A stretch of DNA of 64,000 nt from Agriotes lineatus. Its lineage: Eukaryota > Arthropoda > Insecta > Coleoptera > Elateridae. Below the pieces are notes generated by a model. It saw only the letters and a list, made by a program, of their open reading frames with translations. It did no database searches and was not told the DNA's origin. How positions within the stretch are numbered: position 1 is the stretch's first letter; each line of letters starts with the position of its first letter. The stretch is from positions 1-64,000 of the forward strand of contig CALNHX010002828.1 of NCBI GenBank assembly GCA_940337035.1, given 5' to 3'. The translations under genes and the position numbers were made by a program. Below, piece after piece: positions 44,942 through 55,826 of this stretch.

Positions 44942-45483
44942 TAGGGTTTGGGAAGACTCGGGCTTTTTCGACCTGTCAAGTCCGGGTAGAACTCAGTTGG
45001 ACCCTTTGAGTCTGAGTATTTGATATTTTATATTCAAATATCTATACACTGTGGTTTTTTATCTCGTTACAACACATATTACGTCCAGAGTGTTTTCGTG
45101 AGTGTTTAAAATGTTATCAAAATGTAGAGATAAAAAAAACACAGTATATATATAATTTTCTTTTGTTTTATCAATAATTCATTATTACAACAAACACATA
45201 TTATCATTAATCACTAAGATGAAGAGTATACAAAAGAGAATTATTTGTAAGAACTTGTAATACAATTAAAAACTAGGAAACTGAAAAAACACATAACTAA
45301 TATAATATAATCAAGTTAAGACATAAGAACCATTCAACGTAAGTACAATTTTACAAAGTATCTAATATTACACGAAATTTTAAGAAACGGTTCGCGCCGA
45401 GTCTTAGATCAGGTATCAAGTCTGGATATTCCCAAGTGGACTCGGTGGGTCCGAGTCCAGGTACCCGGAACCGAAAAACCCTA
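44942..45483. mobile_element. Probable hAT-like MITE, 542 bp
   Basis: Ends tagggttt and aaacccta are inverted. The 8-bp flanks actaagac and tctatgac agree at six of eight positions, consistent with an aged hAT duplication. The interior has degenerate inverted motifs such as gactcgg. It begins 19 bp beyond the end of the full-length hAT element. Confidence 0.5.
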
Positions 45484-45649
45484 TCTATGACGTCATATAC
45501 CTTAACTCATATTTAAAATTTATTATAAAGATTATTACAATACATAATATGCAACATGTATTGGACTGTATACACAAATAATAAGATTATTTCTCAAGCG
45601 ATATCTTGTGTGTAACACTTGGAACTCATATGTGTAATTAAATTACATT

Positions 45650-46302
45650 TGCGTTGCTTAATATTCACTAACAATGGACGTAAATGGCTTTCCTCGAGCA
45701 AGTCTTCACAACAGTGATTAAATTTCTTTGCTGTGCTGTTCTGTATTCACAAACAGAACAACTGTACGGGTTTTCTCTTGTATGAGTCGTCATATGTGTA
45801 ACTATGACTTTTATGTGTAGCTTTATATTCACAAACGAAGCATTTGCATGGCTTTTCTCCTGTGAGTTACATATTAGAAACTAAACTACTTTTAACTGTT
45901 GTTCTATGTTCCCAAACCGAGCAACTCTAAAGCTGTTCTTCTATATGAGCTATCATATGTGTAACTAAATCACTCTCATGTGCCGTTCTGTATTTACACA
46001 CCCAGCAACCGTATGACTGTTCTGTATGAGTTTTCATTTGTTTCACTAAACTACTTCTTTCTACTGTTCTGTATTCACACACCAAGCAACTGTATGGTTT
46101 TTCTCCTGTATGAAGTTTACTATGTCTAACTAAAACTACTTTTAACTGCTGCTCTGTATTCAAAAACACAGCTACTGTATTCACAAACACAGCTACTGTA
46201 TTCACAAACACAGCTACTGTATTCACAAACACAGCTACTGTATGGCTTTTCTCTTGTATGAGTTCTCATATGTTCAACTAAATGCCTTTTTATTGCTGTT
46301 CT
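45650..46302 (-). pseudogene. Decayed continuation of the zinc-finger array
   Basis: Beyond the stop at 46303, finger sequence continues in the same frame (RTAIKRHLVEHMRTH). It then passes through four short tandem copies of ctactgtattcacaaacacag (about 46155-46240), loses frame, and resumes in 46232-45927 (GEKPYSCLVCEYRTVERSSL, then VCKYRTAHESDLVTHM). Weaker finger remnants reach about 45650. The stop arose where the conserved Tyr of CEYRTA should be. Confidence 0.75.
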
Positions 46303-47937
46303 TTATTCACAAACAGAACCAATATATGGCCTTTCTCCTGTATGAATTTTCATATGTCTAGCTAAATGACTTTTATGTGCTGTTCTGTATTCACAAACCG
46401 AGCAACTATGTGGCTTTTCTCCTGTGTGAGTTTTCACATGTCTAACTAAATGACTTTTAAGTGCTGTTCTGTATTCACAAACCGAGCAACGATGTGGCTT
46501 TTCTCCTGCGTGACTTTTCACATGTCTAACTAAATGACTTTTATGTGCTGTTCTGTATTCACAAACCGAGCAACTATGTGGCTTTTCTCCTGTGTGAGTT
46601 TTCACATGTGTAACTAACTGACTCTTATATGCTGTTCTGTATTCACAAACCGAGCAACTATTTGGCTTTTCTCCTGTATGAAGTTTACTATGTCTAACTA
46701 AACTACTTTTAACTGCCGTTCTGTATTCACAAACACAGCAACTGTATGGCTTTTCTTCTGTATGAGTTCTCATATGTTCAACTAAATGCCTTTTTATTGC
46801 TGCTCTATATTCACAAACACAACAAATGTATGGCTTTTCTCCTGTATGAATTTTCATATGTCTAACTAAATTACTTATATGTGCTGTTCTGTATTCACAA
46901 ACAAGGCAACTATGTGGCTTTTCTCCTGTGTGGGTTTTCACATGTGTAACTAAATTACTTATATGTGCTGTTCTGTATTCACAAACAAGGCAACTATGTG
47001 GCTTTTCTCCTGTGTGGGTTTTCACATGTGTAACTAACTCACTCTTATATGCTGTTCTGTATTCACAAACTGAGCAACTGTATGGCTTTTCTCCTGTATG
47101 AGTTTTCATATGTTTAACTAAGTGACTCTTATATGCTGTTCTGTATTCACAAACCGAGCAACTGTTTGGCTTTTCTCCTGTATGAAGTTTACTATGTCTA
47201 ACTAAACTACCTTTAACTGCCGTTCTGTATTCACAAACACAGCAGCTGTATGGCTTTTCTCCTGTATGAGTTTTTATATGTTTAACTAAGTGACTCTTAT
47301 ATGCTGTTCTGTATTCACAAACACAACAAATGTATGGCTTTTCTCCTGTATGAATTTTCATATGTCTAGCTAAATGACTTTTATGTACTGTTCTGTATTC
47401 ACAAACCAAGCAACTATGTGGCTTTTCTCCTGTGTGAGTTTTCACATGTGTAACTAACTGACTCTTATATGCTGTTCTGTATTCACAAACTGAGCAACTG
47501 TATGGCTTTTCTCCTGTATGAGTTTTCATATGTCTGACTAAATCACTTTTATGTGCTGTTCCGTATTCACAAAGAAAGCAACTGTACGGTTTTTCTCCTG
47601 TGTGAGTCTTCATATGTCTAACTAAATGAATTTTACGTGTTACTTTGTATTCACATACCAAGCATCTGTATGGCTTTTCTTCTGTATGATTCTTTGTATG
47701 TCTAACTAAATTATCTTTATGTCCTGTGCTGTATTTACAAACAGCGCAACTATAAGATTTCTCTCCACTACAAGCAGTATTTACGTTATTTTTGTCGAAT
47801 GGTTCCTTTTCATAATTTTCATCCTTTATTTCAATGCCTTCCTGTTTAATAGATAGATTATCAAAACTTTCATTGCTATTTATGTTCTGCGATATGCAAT
47901 GTGTAATTCCTGTAGAACTACAAGACTTATTTTTCAT
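46303..47937 (-). CDS. C2H2 zinc-finger protein, 17 complete fingers
   Basis: 544 codons in one exon. The N-terminal 60 residues are non-finger and include an acidic/basic IKQEGIEIKDE stretch. Then 17 fingers follow with C-x2-C-x12-H-x3-H spacing joined by TGEKP-type linkers, and a half finger (YIGSVCE, one Cys replaced by Gly) before the stop. It is presumed to bind DNA or RNA in the nucleus; the target is unknown. The start is the first ATG after an in-frame TAA. An acceptor-like ttttgttctag about 75 bp upstream suggests a separate 5' UTR exon. Finger types repeat with a six-finger period, showing growth by block duplication. The C-terminus looks truncated relative to the ancestral array. 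It may be a functional gene or a recent pseudogene. Confidence 0.8.
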   Translation of the reverse strand: MKNKSCSSTGITHCISQNINSNESFDNLSIKQEGIEIKDENYEKEPFDKNNVNTACSGEKSYSCAVCKYSTGHKDNLVRHTKNHTEEKPYRCLVCEYKVTRKIHLVRHMKTHTGEKPYSCFLCEYGTAHKSDLVRHMKTHTGEKPYSCSVCEYRTAYKSQLVTHVKTHTGEKPHSCLVCEYRTVHKSHLARHMKIHTGEKPYICCVCEYRTAYKSHLVKHIKTHTGEKPYSCCVCEYRTAVKGSLVRHSKLHTGEKPNSCSVCEYRTAYKSHLVKHMKTHTGEKPYSCSVCEYRTAYKSELVTHVKTHTGEKPHSCLVCEYRTAHISNLVTHVKTHTGEKPHSCLVCEYRTAHISNLVRHMKIHTGEKPYICCVCEYRAAIKRHLVEHMRTHTEEKPYSCCVCEYRTAVKSSLVRHSKLHTGEKPNSCSVCEYRTAYKSQLVTHVKTHTGEKPHSCSVCEYRTAHKSHLVRHVKSHAGEKPHRCSVCEYRTALKSHLVRHVKTHTGEKPHSCSVCEYRTAHKSHLARHMKIHTGERPYIGSVCE

Positions 47938-48169
47938 AGTTTCTTAATGAATGGCAATTGGTTGAACGTTTCTATTAATTATATATGAGCCAAAGGAAGT
48001 TGGATATCTTCACATCTAGAACAAAAGCAGATTGTCATTCAAATTCAGTTATTTATTTATTTATGGATTTATGGGATAACCCCATTAACAACAGTTTATA
48101 AGTATATAATCTAACATAATAACATAGTCTCATAAATCTCTACGGTGTAAAAACAAATAATATTTCTTT

Positions 48170-49355
48170 AGGAACTTGCGTATACACTATTGCTGAAGTG
48201 CAGGAGCTACTAAATAGCCTGGATGTAAGCAAGGGGGCTGGACCCGATAATATTCCAACCATATTTGTTAAAAACTGCTCGATATAATTATCTGAGCCGT
48301 TAACTATTATCTATAATAAATCTGTATCTGAAGGATGCTACCCTTCTGCATAGAAAAGAGCTCATGTAACTCCTGTACATAAATCCGACAGCAAAAGCGA
48401 AATAAATAACTATCGCCCAATTTCAAAACTTTGTGTATTTAATAAAGTATTGGAAAAACTAATATACAACGTAATATTTCATACATACAAAGAAATTATT
48501 ATTCCGGAACAACATGGTTTTTACTCCAACAGATCAGTTGTGTCAAACTTGCTTGTTTATACCAACTTTATTAATAAATCTATGGATGAACGTTCAGAAG
48601 TCCACACTGTGTACACCGATTTCAGTAAAGCGTTTGACAAAATTGATCATTCACTACTAATTAAAAAATTATTGGATATCGGTGTACATGGAGATCTTCT
48701 GAGGTGGATTATTTCATATTTAAGTAATAGAAGCCAGTGTGTAACAGTCAATGGTTATGTGTCGGAAACTGCCAATATAACATCTGGAGTACCCCAAGGA
48801 TCGCATCTAGGACCTTTGTTTTTTGTTGTTTTTAAATGACATTTCTTTCTGTTTTCAATATTCAAATTTTTATTATACGCTGATGATTTGAAAATTTATG
48901 CCAAGATCACTACAGTAAGCGATTGTCAAAAAATGCAACATGACATTAATAGATTTGTCATCTATTGCTTTAACAACCGCTTAGTATTGAATCCTGATAA
49001 GTGTAATTGCATACAGTTTACAAGAAATCGCAATGGAATAAAATATACTTATCAAATTAACAATGCAAATATAAACAATACGCTCTGCATCAAGGATCTA
49101 GGTGTTATATTGGATAGCAAACTGAGATTTGACAAACTCATTGACTCAATTACACAGAAAGCCTGTAGAGTATTAGGATTCATAATTAGAACATGTAAAC
49201 CTTTTAATAGCACTACCACAATGATTTTATTGTACAGTTCATTAGTCAGAAGTATACTTGAATTTGCTGTATCCGTGTGGAACCCGCAGTATAATATTTA
49301 CATTTCAAGAATCGAACGAATTCAAAATAAATTTATTAAACATCTTAAATATTAA
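48170..49355 (+). pseudogene. Jockey-like LINE fragment, RT domain
   Basis: RT motifs appear in order: KGAGPDNIP, INNYRPIS, VYTDFSKAFDKIDHSLL, SGVPQGSHLGPLFF, LLYADDLKIY and the thumb region with KDLGVILD. Stops and a frameshift lie at 48286, 48352 and around 48835. The endonuclease and the 5' part are missing, as in a 5'-truncated LINE copy. It ends with TAA at 49353-49355, where an inverted fragment of a related element begins. Confidence 0.85.
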
Positions 49356-49700
49356 ATAAAAGGGGTGTCATATGTCTCCTTTGTGACATTCCTGAATTAA
49401 CAATCATTGGGTCTGAAAGGTAACATCTTATTTTAACATATTGCTGCCTATCAGATAAGTAAATAAGCAACCATTGAAAGAAACATTCATAAATTAAAAT
49501 ACACTTTTGTAATTTTGTTAACAACAAATTATGGTCAACCCTATCAAATGCCTTGAAAAATTCAGTACAGACGGTATCTACTTGCTTTCTGGCCTCAAAG
49601 GCATTCAATAAGGCTGTATAATAAGACAGTAAGTTAATTACTGTGCTCTTTTGAAGAGAGAAATCATGTTGTTGATTGCTTACAATCTTCTGACAAGATC
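49345..49700 (-). pseudogene. Inverted Jockey-like RT fragment
   Basis: On the - strand the frame gives VDTVCTEFFKAFDRVDHNLL and a PQ-R motif (GMSQRRHMTPLLF in place of GVPQGS-LGPLLF). It corresponds to the middle of the RT in the neighbouring + strand fragment, arranged tail to tail with it. Confidence 0.75.
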
Positions 49701-50239
49701 ATGTCAATTGTTCACTAATCAAGCAGTCAAAAAGTTTAAGTATAATGGATTGATTGCTAACACTTCTATGATTTCTGTGGCAGAAAGGCATAAGAGTATA
49801 AGTCGACTTATCTCATTTTTTATTTTATTGATGCCCCGTGTCCAGAGCAATATCGGGCATCTAAATACAAGAGGATATATGTCTACATACCATAACCGCA
49901 TTGTTACAGCAAGTTTTCTAAATAGGATATGTCGACTTATTCCCTGAAAATTCACTAAAAATTGATAAAAAACAAATTTAGTCAATGGCAATTAGATACA
50001 TGTGTACTAATACCCTGAGTAAAAATTTTTTGTAAAGTTAACTGCAACACCACAACAGCATATGTTAACTTATACCCTTTTGCCATTTCATAACTTTCCG
50101 TTTTTGTTGGAAACAAATAACTTATGTACACTTATACTACAAGTGCATTTCCATGCAGGTGCAATAGCGTGTTTTAGCGGTCCAGTTTTTCAGTGTTATT
50201 ATTAGTTATTATAGTGTGGTTTAACGAATAAGTGCCAAA

Positions 50240-50300
50240 ATGGACACACGCTCTCGTCCGTACAAAGTTTTACAGACGTGCTGTAACAAGAACTTAACCG
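50240..50300 (+). other. Exon-like short frame with a perfect donor
   Basis: An ATG opens MDTRSRPYKVLQTCCNKNLT and reaches ccg|gtaagt, a full consensus 5' splice site. No acceptor-linked second exon was identified. The surroundings contain a direct repeat (cttatacccttttgc-type at about 50070 and 50440), so this may be part of a transposon. Confidence 0.3.
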
Positions 50301-50547
50301 GTAAGTTTACACATAACCTTACATTATTCAAACTCGAAACCACATATTCTTGTTTAGTTTATGTTAACATATGCTGTTTTGTCATAGTAATTATTTATCA
50401 GAAAACATATTCCGGAAAATTGCAAAAAGCTATATGTCAACTTATACCCTTTTGCTATTTCATAAAAGTAGAAGTGAGTATAATTTTAAAGCTGGTAACT
50501 ATTTCTCTATCAATGCTGTATTAGAAACCATTGACTGGTCAATTATA

Positions 50548-50910
50548 TAGGGTTATTCTAAATAATAGACCCATTTTTAAAAATTCGTACTTATTAAAGT
50601 ACAAATCCAAAATGAACAATCTTTATACCAATGAAAAGAGAAAGTTCCAAAGTTTTTTTTAATACATTATCGTATGAAATGAGGAAGGCGAGCGGGAATG
50701 GTTCCAGAGCGGCCGGTAGAGTTCGCGCGGCAATAGGCCGCCATTTCGTTTCACTGTAAGTTGTCAGTGAGGTGGCTACTGTGGAGCACAAGGTATTAAA
50801 AAAAACTTTGAAACTTCCTCTTTTCGTTGGTATAAAGATTGTTCATTTTGGATTTGTACTTTAATAAATACGAATTTTTAAAAATTGGTCCTTCATTTAG
50901 AATAACCCTG
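50548..50910. mobile_element. Tc1/mariner-type MITE, 363 bp
   Basis: Long inverted ends of about 120 bp, tagggttattctaaat / atttagaataaccctg, with TA on both sides (50546-50547, 50911-50912). The middle is GC-rich (gagcggccggtagagttcgcg). Its terminal bases resemble those of the deleted transposon at 17476-18941. Confidence 0.9.
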
Positions 50911-50912
50911 TA

Positions 50913-51136
50913 TTATCTGGTATGAATTGTAATGATGCCACCTTGGTATTCTATTCTATTCTTTGGGACATTATCTCACTTCATGTGCCTACAATTAAAA
51001 TTAACTTAAATAATGTGAAATTCCCTCAGCTCTAAGCAAGACAATTAAAGAAAAATCTAAATACGATCGCAAGTATAAATTATTTAAACAACTGTATGAC
51101 CTAGAGGCATATAAGATCACCAGTAGGGTAACATAC
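50913..51136 (+). pseudogene. Jockey-like LINE fragment B, 5' part
   Basis: Stop-rich sequence that, when joined over the inserted LINE to 54922 onward, reads as the linker between endonuclease and RT of a Jockey-like element. The 3' boundary is the 9-bp duplication of the inserted LINE. Confidence 0.55.
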
Positions 51137-51233
51137 GAAAGCGGCGGTACGTAAATAAGCGGTCGAGTAAGCAATAAAAAAATATACACAAAAGCCGCGA
51201 ACAAGAATCTACCCTGAAGAAAGTGTAAGACAA

Positions 51234-52089
51234 ATGTCAGAGGAGCGTAATAGAAGTAATAGTGTCGGGTCGGAAACAGAATTGTTTAGTAAAAGAAAGG
51301 ATTACAAGAAAAACAAAAGGAAAAAGAAACAGAAGTATTTCAAAGGAGCAAAAAATATTGAGATCGCCACAACTAAAGGGAGCAGGACCAGTAGAGAAGG
51401 GGGAAGAGAGCGGCATAGACATGGAAAAGCTGGAAAAGCTTAGAATGGGACTATCCGCACAGATATAGGAAATTAAAACAGATACAAGTAGCACAATTAC
51501 GGCCATAACAGGCATTAACGAGCAACTGAAGAGATATGGTGAAGAGATAAGAGTCTTAAAAGAAGAGGCCATAGAGAAGGAAGTGGAATGGAATAGAGAA
51601 AAAATGGAGCTGAGAAATGAAATTGGACAACTAAGGAAAAAATTGGAAAACCAAGCGAGAAAGGAAAAGAAAAACAACATAATGATCAGAGGAGCAGAAT
51701 TTAGCATGGCGAATGCTATCCAAGAAGTTAAGGAATTCCTACGGACTGAAATAGGGGTAACTGCAGATATAGATGAAGCATATAAGGTGGGGAAACCTGA
51801 AACGAAGATGACCGTGGTGAAATTGAAAAAATTCGAACAAAAAATAGAGGTACTTAAACAAAAAAGGAGACTAGGGCAACAAGATATATACATAGAATGC
51901 GACCTCACACAAGAAGAACAGAGGATCCAGGCAGCTATCAGGAAAGTAGCAAGAGAAGAAAGGGACAAGGAAAAAAAGACAAAAATAGAGTACAGAAAAA
52001 TGGAAATAGACGGCTTCAAGTATGAATGGTCCGACAAAGAAGGAGGCAGCCTGATAAGGAAAACAGATCAGGCCCCAAAAAACGATTAA
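51234..52089 (+). pseudogene. ORF1 of the A-rich LINE, coiled coil
   Basis: Starts MSEERNRSNSVGSETELFSK in a Lys/Arg-rich N-terminus. After a frame change, 51583-52089 encodes a charged coiled coil (MEWNREKMELRNEIGQLRKK) followed by a compact basic region with YKVGKPETKMTVVKL and DIYIECDLTQEEQRIQ. This pattern fits LINE ORF1 RNA-binding proteins. A stop near 51466 and the frame change disconnect the two halves. Confidence 0.7.
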
Positions 52090-52179
52090 GGAACAACATA
52101 AAACCTGACGAAAGTGGCTATAGACAAGGAAATGAATAGAAACGATAAAAAGGAATAACACAAGCGAGGAAAAACGGTG

Positions 52180-54854
52180 AAGATAGGTATATGGAATGTA
52201 CAAAGTATAAAAGGAAAAGAAGAAGAAATAGTGGAAGAAATAATAAATAAAAAATTTTAAATTCTAGGAATCACAGAAACTAAAAAGAAAGGTAAAGGAA
52301 TAGAGAGAATACATAAAGGATATTGGCTAATATGGTCAGCAAGAAAGGAGAAAGAAAGAGCGAAGGAAGGAGTAGGTGTAATAATAGCACCAGAAAGGAT
52401 GAAAGATATAATTATGGAAAAATTTGTAAACGAAAGAATAATGACCATAATAATAAAACTAACAAACGAAGAGACGTGGACACTAATAACAGCATATGGA
52501 GTAAATGATCATGCAAGCAAAGAACAAAAAGAAAAATTCTTCAACAACCTACAAGATGAAACCGATAAAGGAAGTGAAAACTTAATAATTATGGGAGACC
52601 TAATGGAAGAGTGGGAAACAAAAATGTAGGAATAAAAAAAGTCATGGGAAAAGAAGGTGAAAATGACAGAAACAATAATGGTGGGAGAATAATTGAATTA
52701 TGTATAGAAACTAGTTATTACAAACACAAAGTACAGGCACAAGAATATACACAAATTCACGAAAGAACGACAAAGTAGGGGCGAGAAGTCAATAATAGAT
52801 TACTTCCTTATAAGGAAACATAAACTCAGACTTATAAAAGATGTGAAAGTAAAAAGGCAAGCGGAAATTGGGAGCTAGTGATGGATATGAAAACCCAAAC
52901 AGAAAATAACGTTGCGGTATATCAAAAATAACAAATACAGATATAAAAAAAACAGAATGGTGGACCGAAGATTTGAAGCAAAAATAAAACAGAAGAAAGA
53001 AGCATGGAAAACATACTTAAATAAGAAGCGGCCAAAAGATTTTAAAAAGGATAAGAAGAAAAGAAAAGGTTAAAACAGAAGTAAATAAAGCAAAAGAAGA
53101 TTCATGGATAAGATTTGGACAGAAAATGACAATGAATTATAAATAAAATCAAAAAATATTTTATGGAACATTTAAACAACTAAAGAAAAAGAAAGAGTAC
53201 AATATGGTGAATATAAAAGATAAAGACGGAAAAATAATTACAGAAGAAAATGAAGTATTGGAGAGATGGAGACAACATTTTGAGGAACTAACAGAGAACA
53301 GTGCAAAAACAAAGGAGGCAACAAATCATAGTAGCAACAAGCAAGAAATGGAAGAAATCAGCCAGAAAGAAGTGATAGAAGCAATAAAAAAAATAAAAAT
53401 AGGCAAAGCCCTAGGCAAAGATGACATAACACCCGAAATGATGAAATATTTAGGAGAAGAGGGAATTAAGATCACAGAAATTTTTAAAGAACTAGCCAAA
53501 AGGAAATGACACCAAATGACTGGAATATAGGTATAATACTACCGATCTACAAGAATGGAGACAAGCGAAACTCTAATAACTATAGAGGGATAACTCTATC
53601 AAGCATTCCAGGCAAAATAATGGCAAGGATAATAGAGAAAAGAATAAGGGACAAGATCGAAAACATGTTAGAAGACACACAATGTGGATTTAGAGGAGGA
53701 AGGAGCCCCCAAGACTTATTATTCATGTTAAGACAAGTGAGTTAGAAAATAATCAATAAAAACAAGGAAATACATGTATGCTACATTGATTTGAAAAAGG
53801 CGTTTGACAAAATAAGAAGGGACGATATATGGAAAGCTTTAGAAGGAAGAGAAATAGGAAGTGGAATAATAGAGGTATTAAAAGCGATGTATAAGAATAA
53901 TAAAAATATAGTAAGAACAAACAACGAAGAATCAAGGGAGTTCAGAACAGAAATGGGAGTAAACAAGGATGTGTACTCAGCCCACTACTATTTACAATCG
54001 TGATTGACGCAGTAGTGAAAGAAGCAAAGAAAAGGATGAAGAAAGTAAAAATAGGAAACTGGAAAATGGAGGAAATCTACCTGACGGAACTAATGTTTGC
54101 AGACGATATGGCCATCTTTGCCGAATCGAAATTAAAACTACAATACAACCTAGAAACCAGGAACTGCAAAAGGTTAATATGGAAATAAACACAGACAAGA
54201 CAAAAAGTATAATATCAAGCGAAGAAAAAATATTCAATATACACTTAAACGGACACAAAATAGAACAAGTGACGAGTTTCAAGTACCTGGGATCAATAAT
54301 CGAACAGAATGGAAAGCTAGATAAAGAAATACATGAAAGAATAAGAAAAATAGGAAGAGTATTCAACACAATAAAAACAACTTTTCTAGGGAAAAGGGAA
54401 ACACCTAAACGCATAAAAACGAAATTAGTAAAAAGAGTAGTCAGACCGGCAATCTTATATAGGAGCGAAGCATGAACAGTCTCGGACAAGCATAAATCAA
54501 GAATAAATGCTATAGATATGAGGTTCCTGAGAAAAAATGAGAACAAAACAAGAAGAGACAGAATAAGAAACGAAACACATAGACAATAACTCACGATAAC
54601 ACCTATATATGACAAAATGATAGAGGGTCAACTAAGATGGTTTGGACATATATGCCGTATGAGTGAAGATAGACTTACAAGAAAAATATATGAAGCAAAA
54701 AACACAAGGAAAAAACAAAAAAGGAAGACCGAGGAAAACATGGAATGATGGGATAAGAGAAGAAACAGAGAAAAAAGGAATAGCATGGGAAGGAATAAAA
54801 CAAAAAACAGAAGACAGAAAGAAATGGAGGGAAATATGCAGAAAGCAAGAGTAA
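52180..54854 (+). pseudogene. ORF2 of the A-rich LINE: endonuclease and reverse transcriptase
   Basis: An apurinic-type endonuclease start is seen (KIGIWNVQSIKGKEEE, ILGITETKK, then LIIMGDL at 52585-52610). RT motifs follow: GKALGKDDITPEMMKY, NNYRGITLSSIPGKIMARII, QCGFRGGRSPQDLLF, VCYIDLKKAFDKIRRDDIWK, ELMFADDMAIFAE and SFKYLGSII. The C-terminus, GRPRKTWNDGIREETEKKGI, is a motif common in RTE/CFDP2-like proteins. Many stops and frame changes occur, so it is inactive. Confidence 0.85.
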
Positions 54855-54921
54855 AACTACACTAGCCTTACACCTAACGGTAAACAAGGCTTATGATTAA
54901 GAAGAAGATATAGTAACATAC

Positions 54922-55628
54922 CGCTTACAAAGGCTCCCGATCTATCATCAATAGAATCGAATGTAAACGATACATTATTGAATATTAATATAACAATTCT
55001 CCAGGTACATAACTGCATTTACAACCTGTACACACATAAAGGGCCCTGACCAGATGGCATTTCATCTTATTTTTTGAAAAAAGCTGCTAATGGTTTAGCA
55101 TACCCTCTGTATTTATTGTTTGTAATGTCCTTAAATCAAGGAACTTTCCTGGATGAATGGAAGAAGGGGTAAATTCTAACAATTTTCCAGTCTGGCGATA
55201 AGTCAAACACACAAAATTATCGACCAATTTCAATAATTTCAGCTTTAGCCACCAAGGTTTTTGAGAAAGTAGGTACTACATAATTCTTAATTTTCTCACA
55301 TTTCTAAATACATTGCATACGAACAGCATGGTTTTCTTAAACATAAATCAACCACAACTAATTTATGCGAGTATGTGGCATTTCTTCAAGAACAATTGGC
55401 AAACTAAAAACAAGTTGGATGCCATCTATACAGATTTCTCCAAGGCATTTGACAAAGTGAATCAAAAATATTGCTCTTAAAATTGGATGCCTATGGAATT
55501 AAAGGAGATCAGTATAGACGGTTCAGCACGTATATTGTAAACAGAATGCAGTTCGTTGTTCTGAACAGTTTCAAATCGAGGCCTATCAATTGTACTTCCG
55601 GAATCCCCCAAGGTTCAATTCTTGTTGC
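54922..55628 (+). pseudogene. Jockey-like LINE fragment B, RT part
   Basis: Continuation of 50913-51136 after the inserted LINE. Recognisable pieces are KGPDQMAFHLIF, NYRPISIISA, an HGFL-like tract and an S-x-IPQGSIL-like motif (ggaatcccccaaggttcaa) near 55600. It stops there abruptly, next to the 5' end of another Jockey-like copy. It is heavily mutated. Confidence 0.65.
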
Positions 55629-55826
55629 TCGGGCAGTGTTATAGTGTAAATTTTATAAAATGCCATTCACACGGGATCAGAAGGCCGAAATCTCCGAAAT
55701 AATAAAGAAAACTTTAACAGCAGTATTAGCCGATGAATCCTTTATATCAAAGATTACTGATATAATCTGGAAAAAGGTAGATGATAATAATCGAAGAGAC
55801 AACCACAATCACAAGAAATTCAAGTA
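55629..55826 (+). pseudogene. Jockey-like LINE fragment C: 5' end and ORF1 start
   Basis: After a short leader, ATG at 55660 opens MPFTRDQKAEISEIIKKTLT and about 55 residues of helical, charged sequence like the start of a Jockey ORF1. It is cut at 55826 by the Tigger-like MITE. Sequence resumes at 56501 in endonuclease, so most of ORF1 and the endonuclease had been deleted before or at that insertion. Confidence 0.6.

Larger units (their letters stand above)
51137..54912 (+). mobile_element. A-rich non-LTR retrotransposon (RTE/L2-like), nearly full length
   Basis: Flanked by a 9-bp direct repeat, gtaacatac (51128-51136 and 54913-54921). It has a short 5' UTR, an ORF1, an ORF2 with endonuclease and RT, and a 3' end with AAG/AAGA repeats instead of a long poly(A). 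The + strand is strikingly rich in A and poor in T throughout. Both frames are broken. It sits inside an older Jockey-like LINE. Confidence 0.85.

Noticed and set aside
51237..52037. 266-residue - strand frame rich in Ser/Phe/Leu (membrane-like)
   Set aside because: It is antisense to ORF1 of the A-rich LINE, whose A-rich codons read as T-rich hydrophobic codons on the other strand.
53992..54615. 207-residue hydrophobic - strand frame
   Set aside because: Same cause: it is antisense to the RT region of the A-rich LINE.
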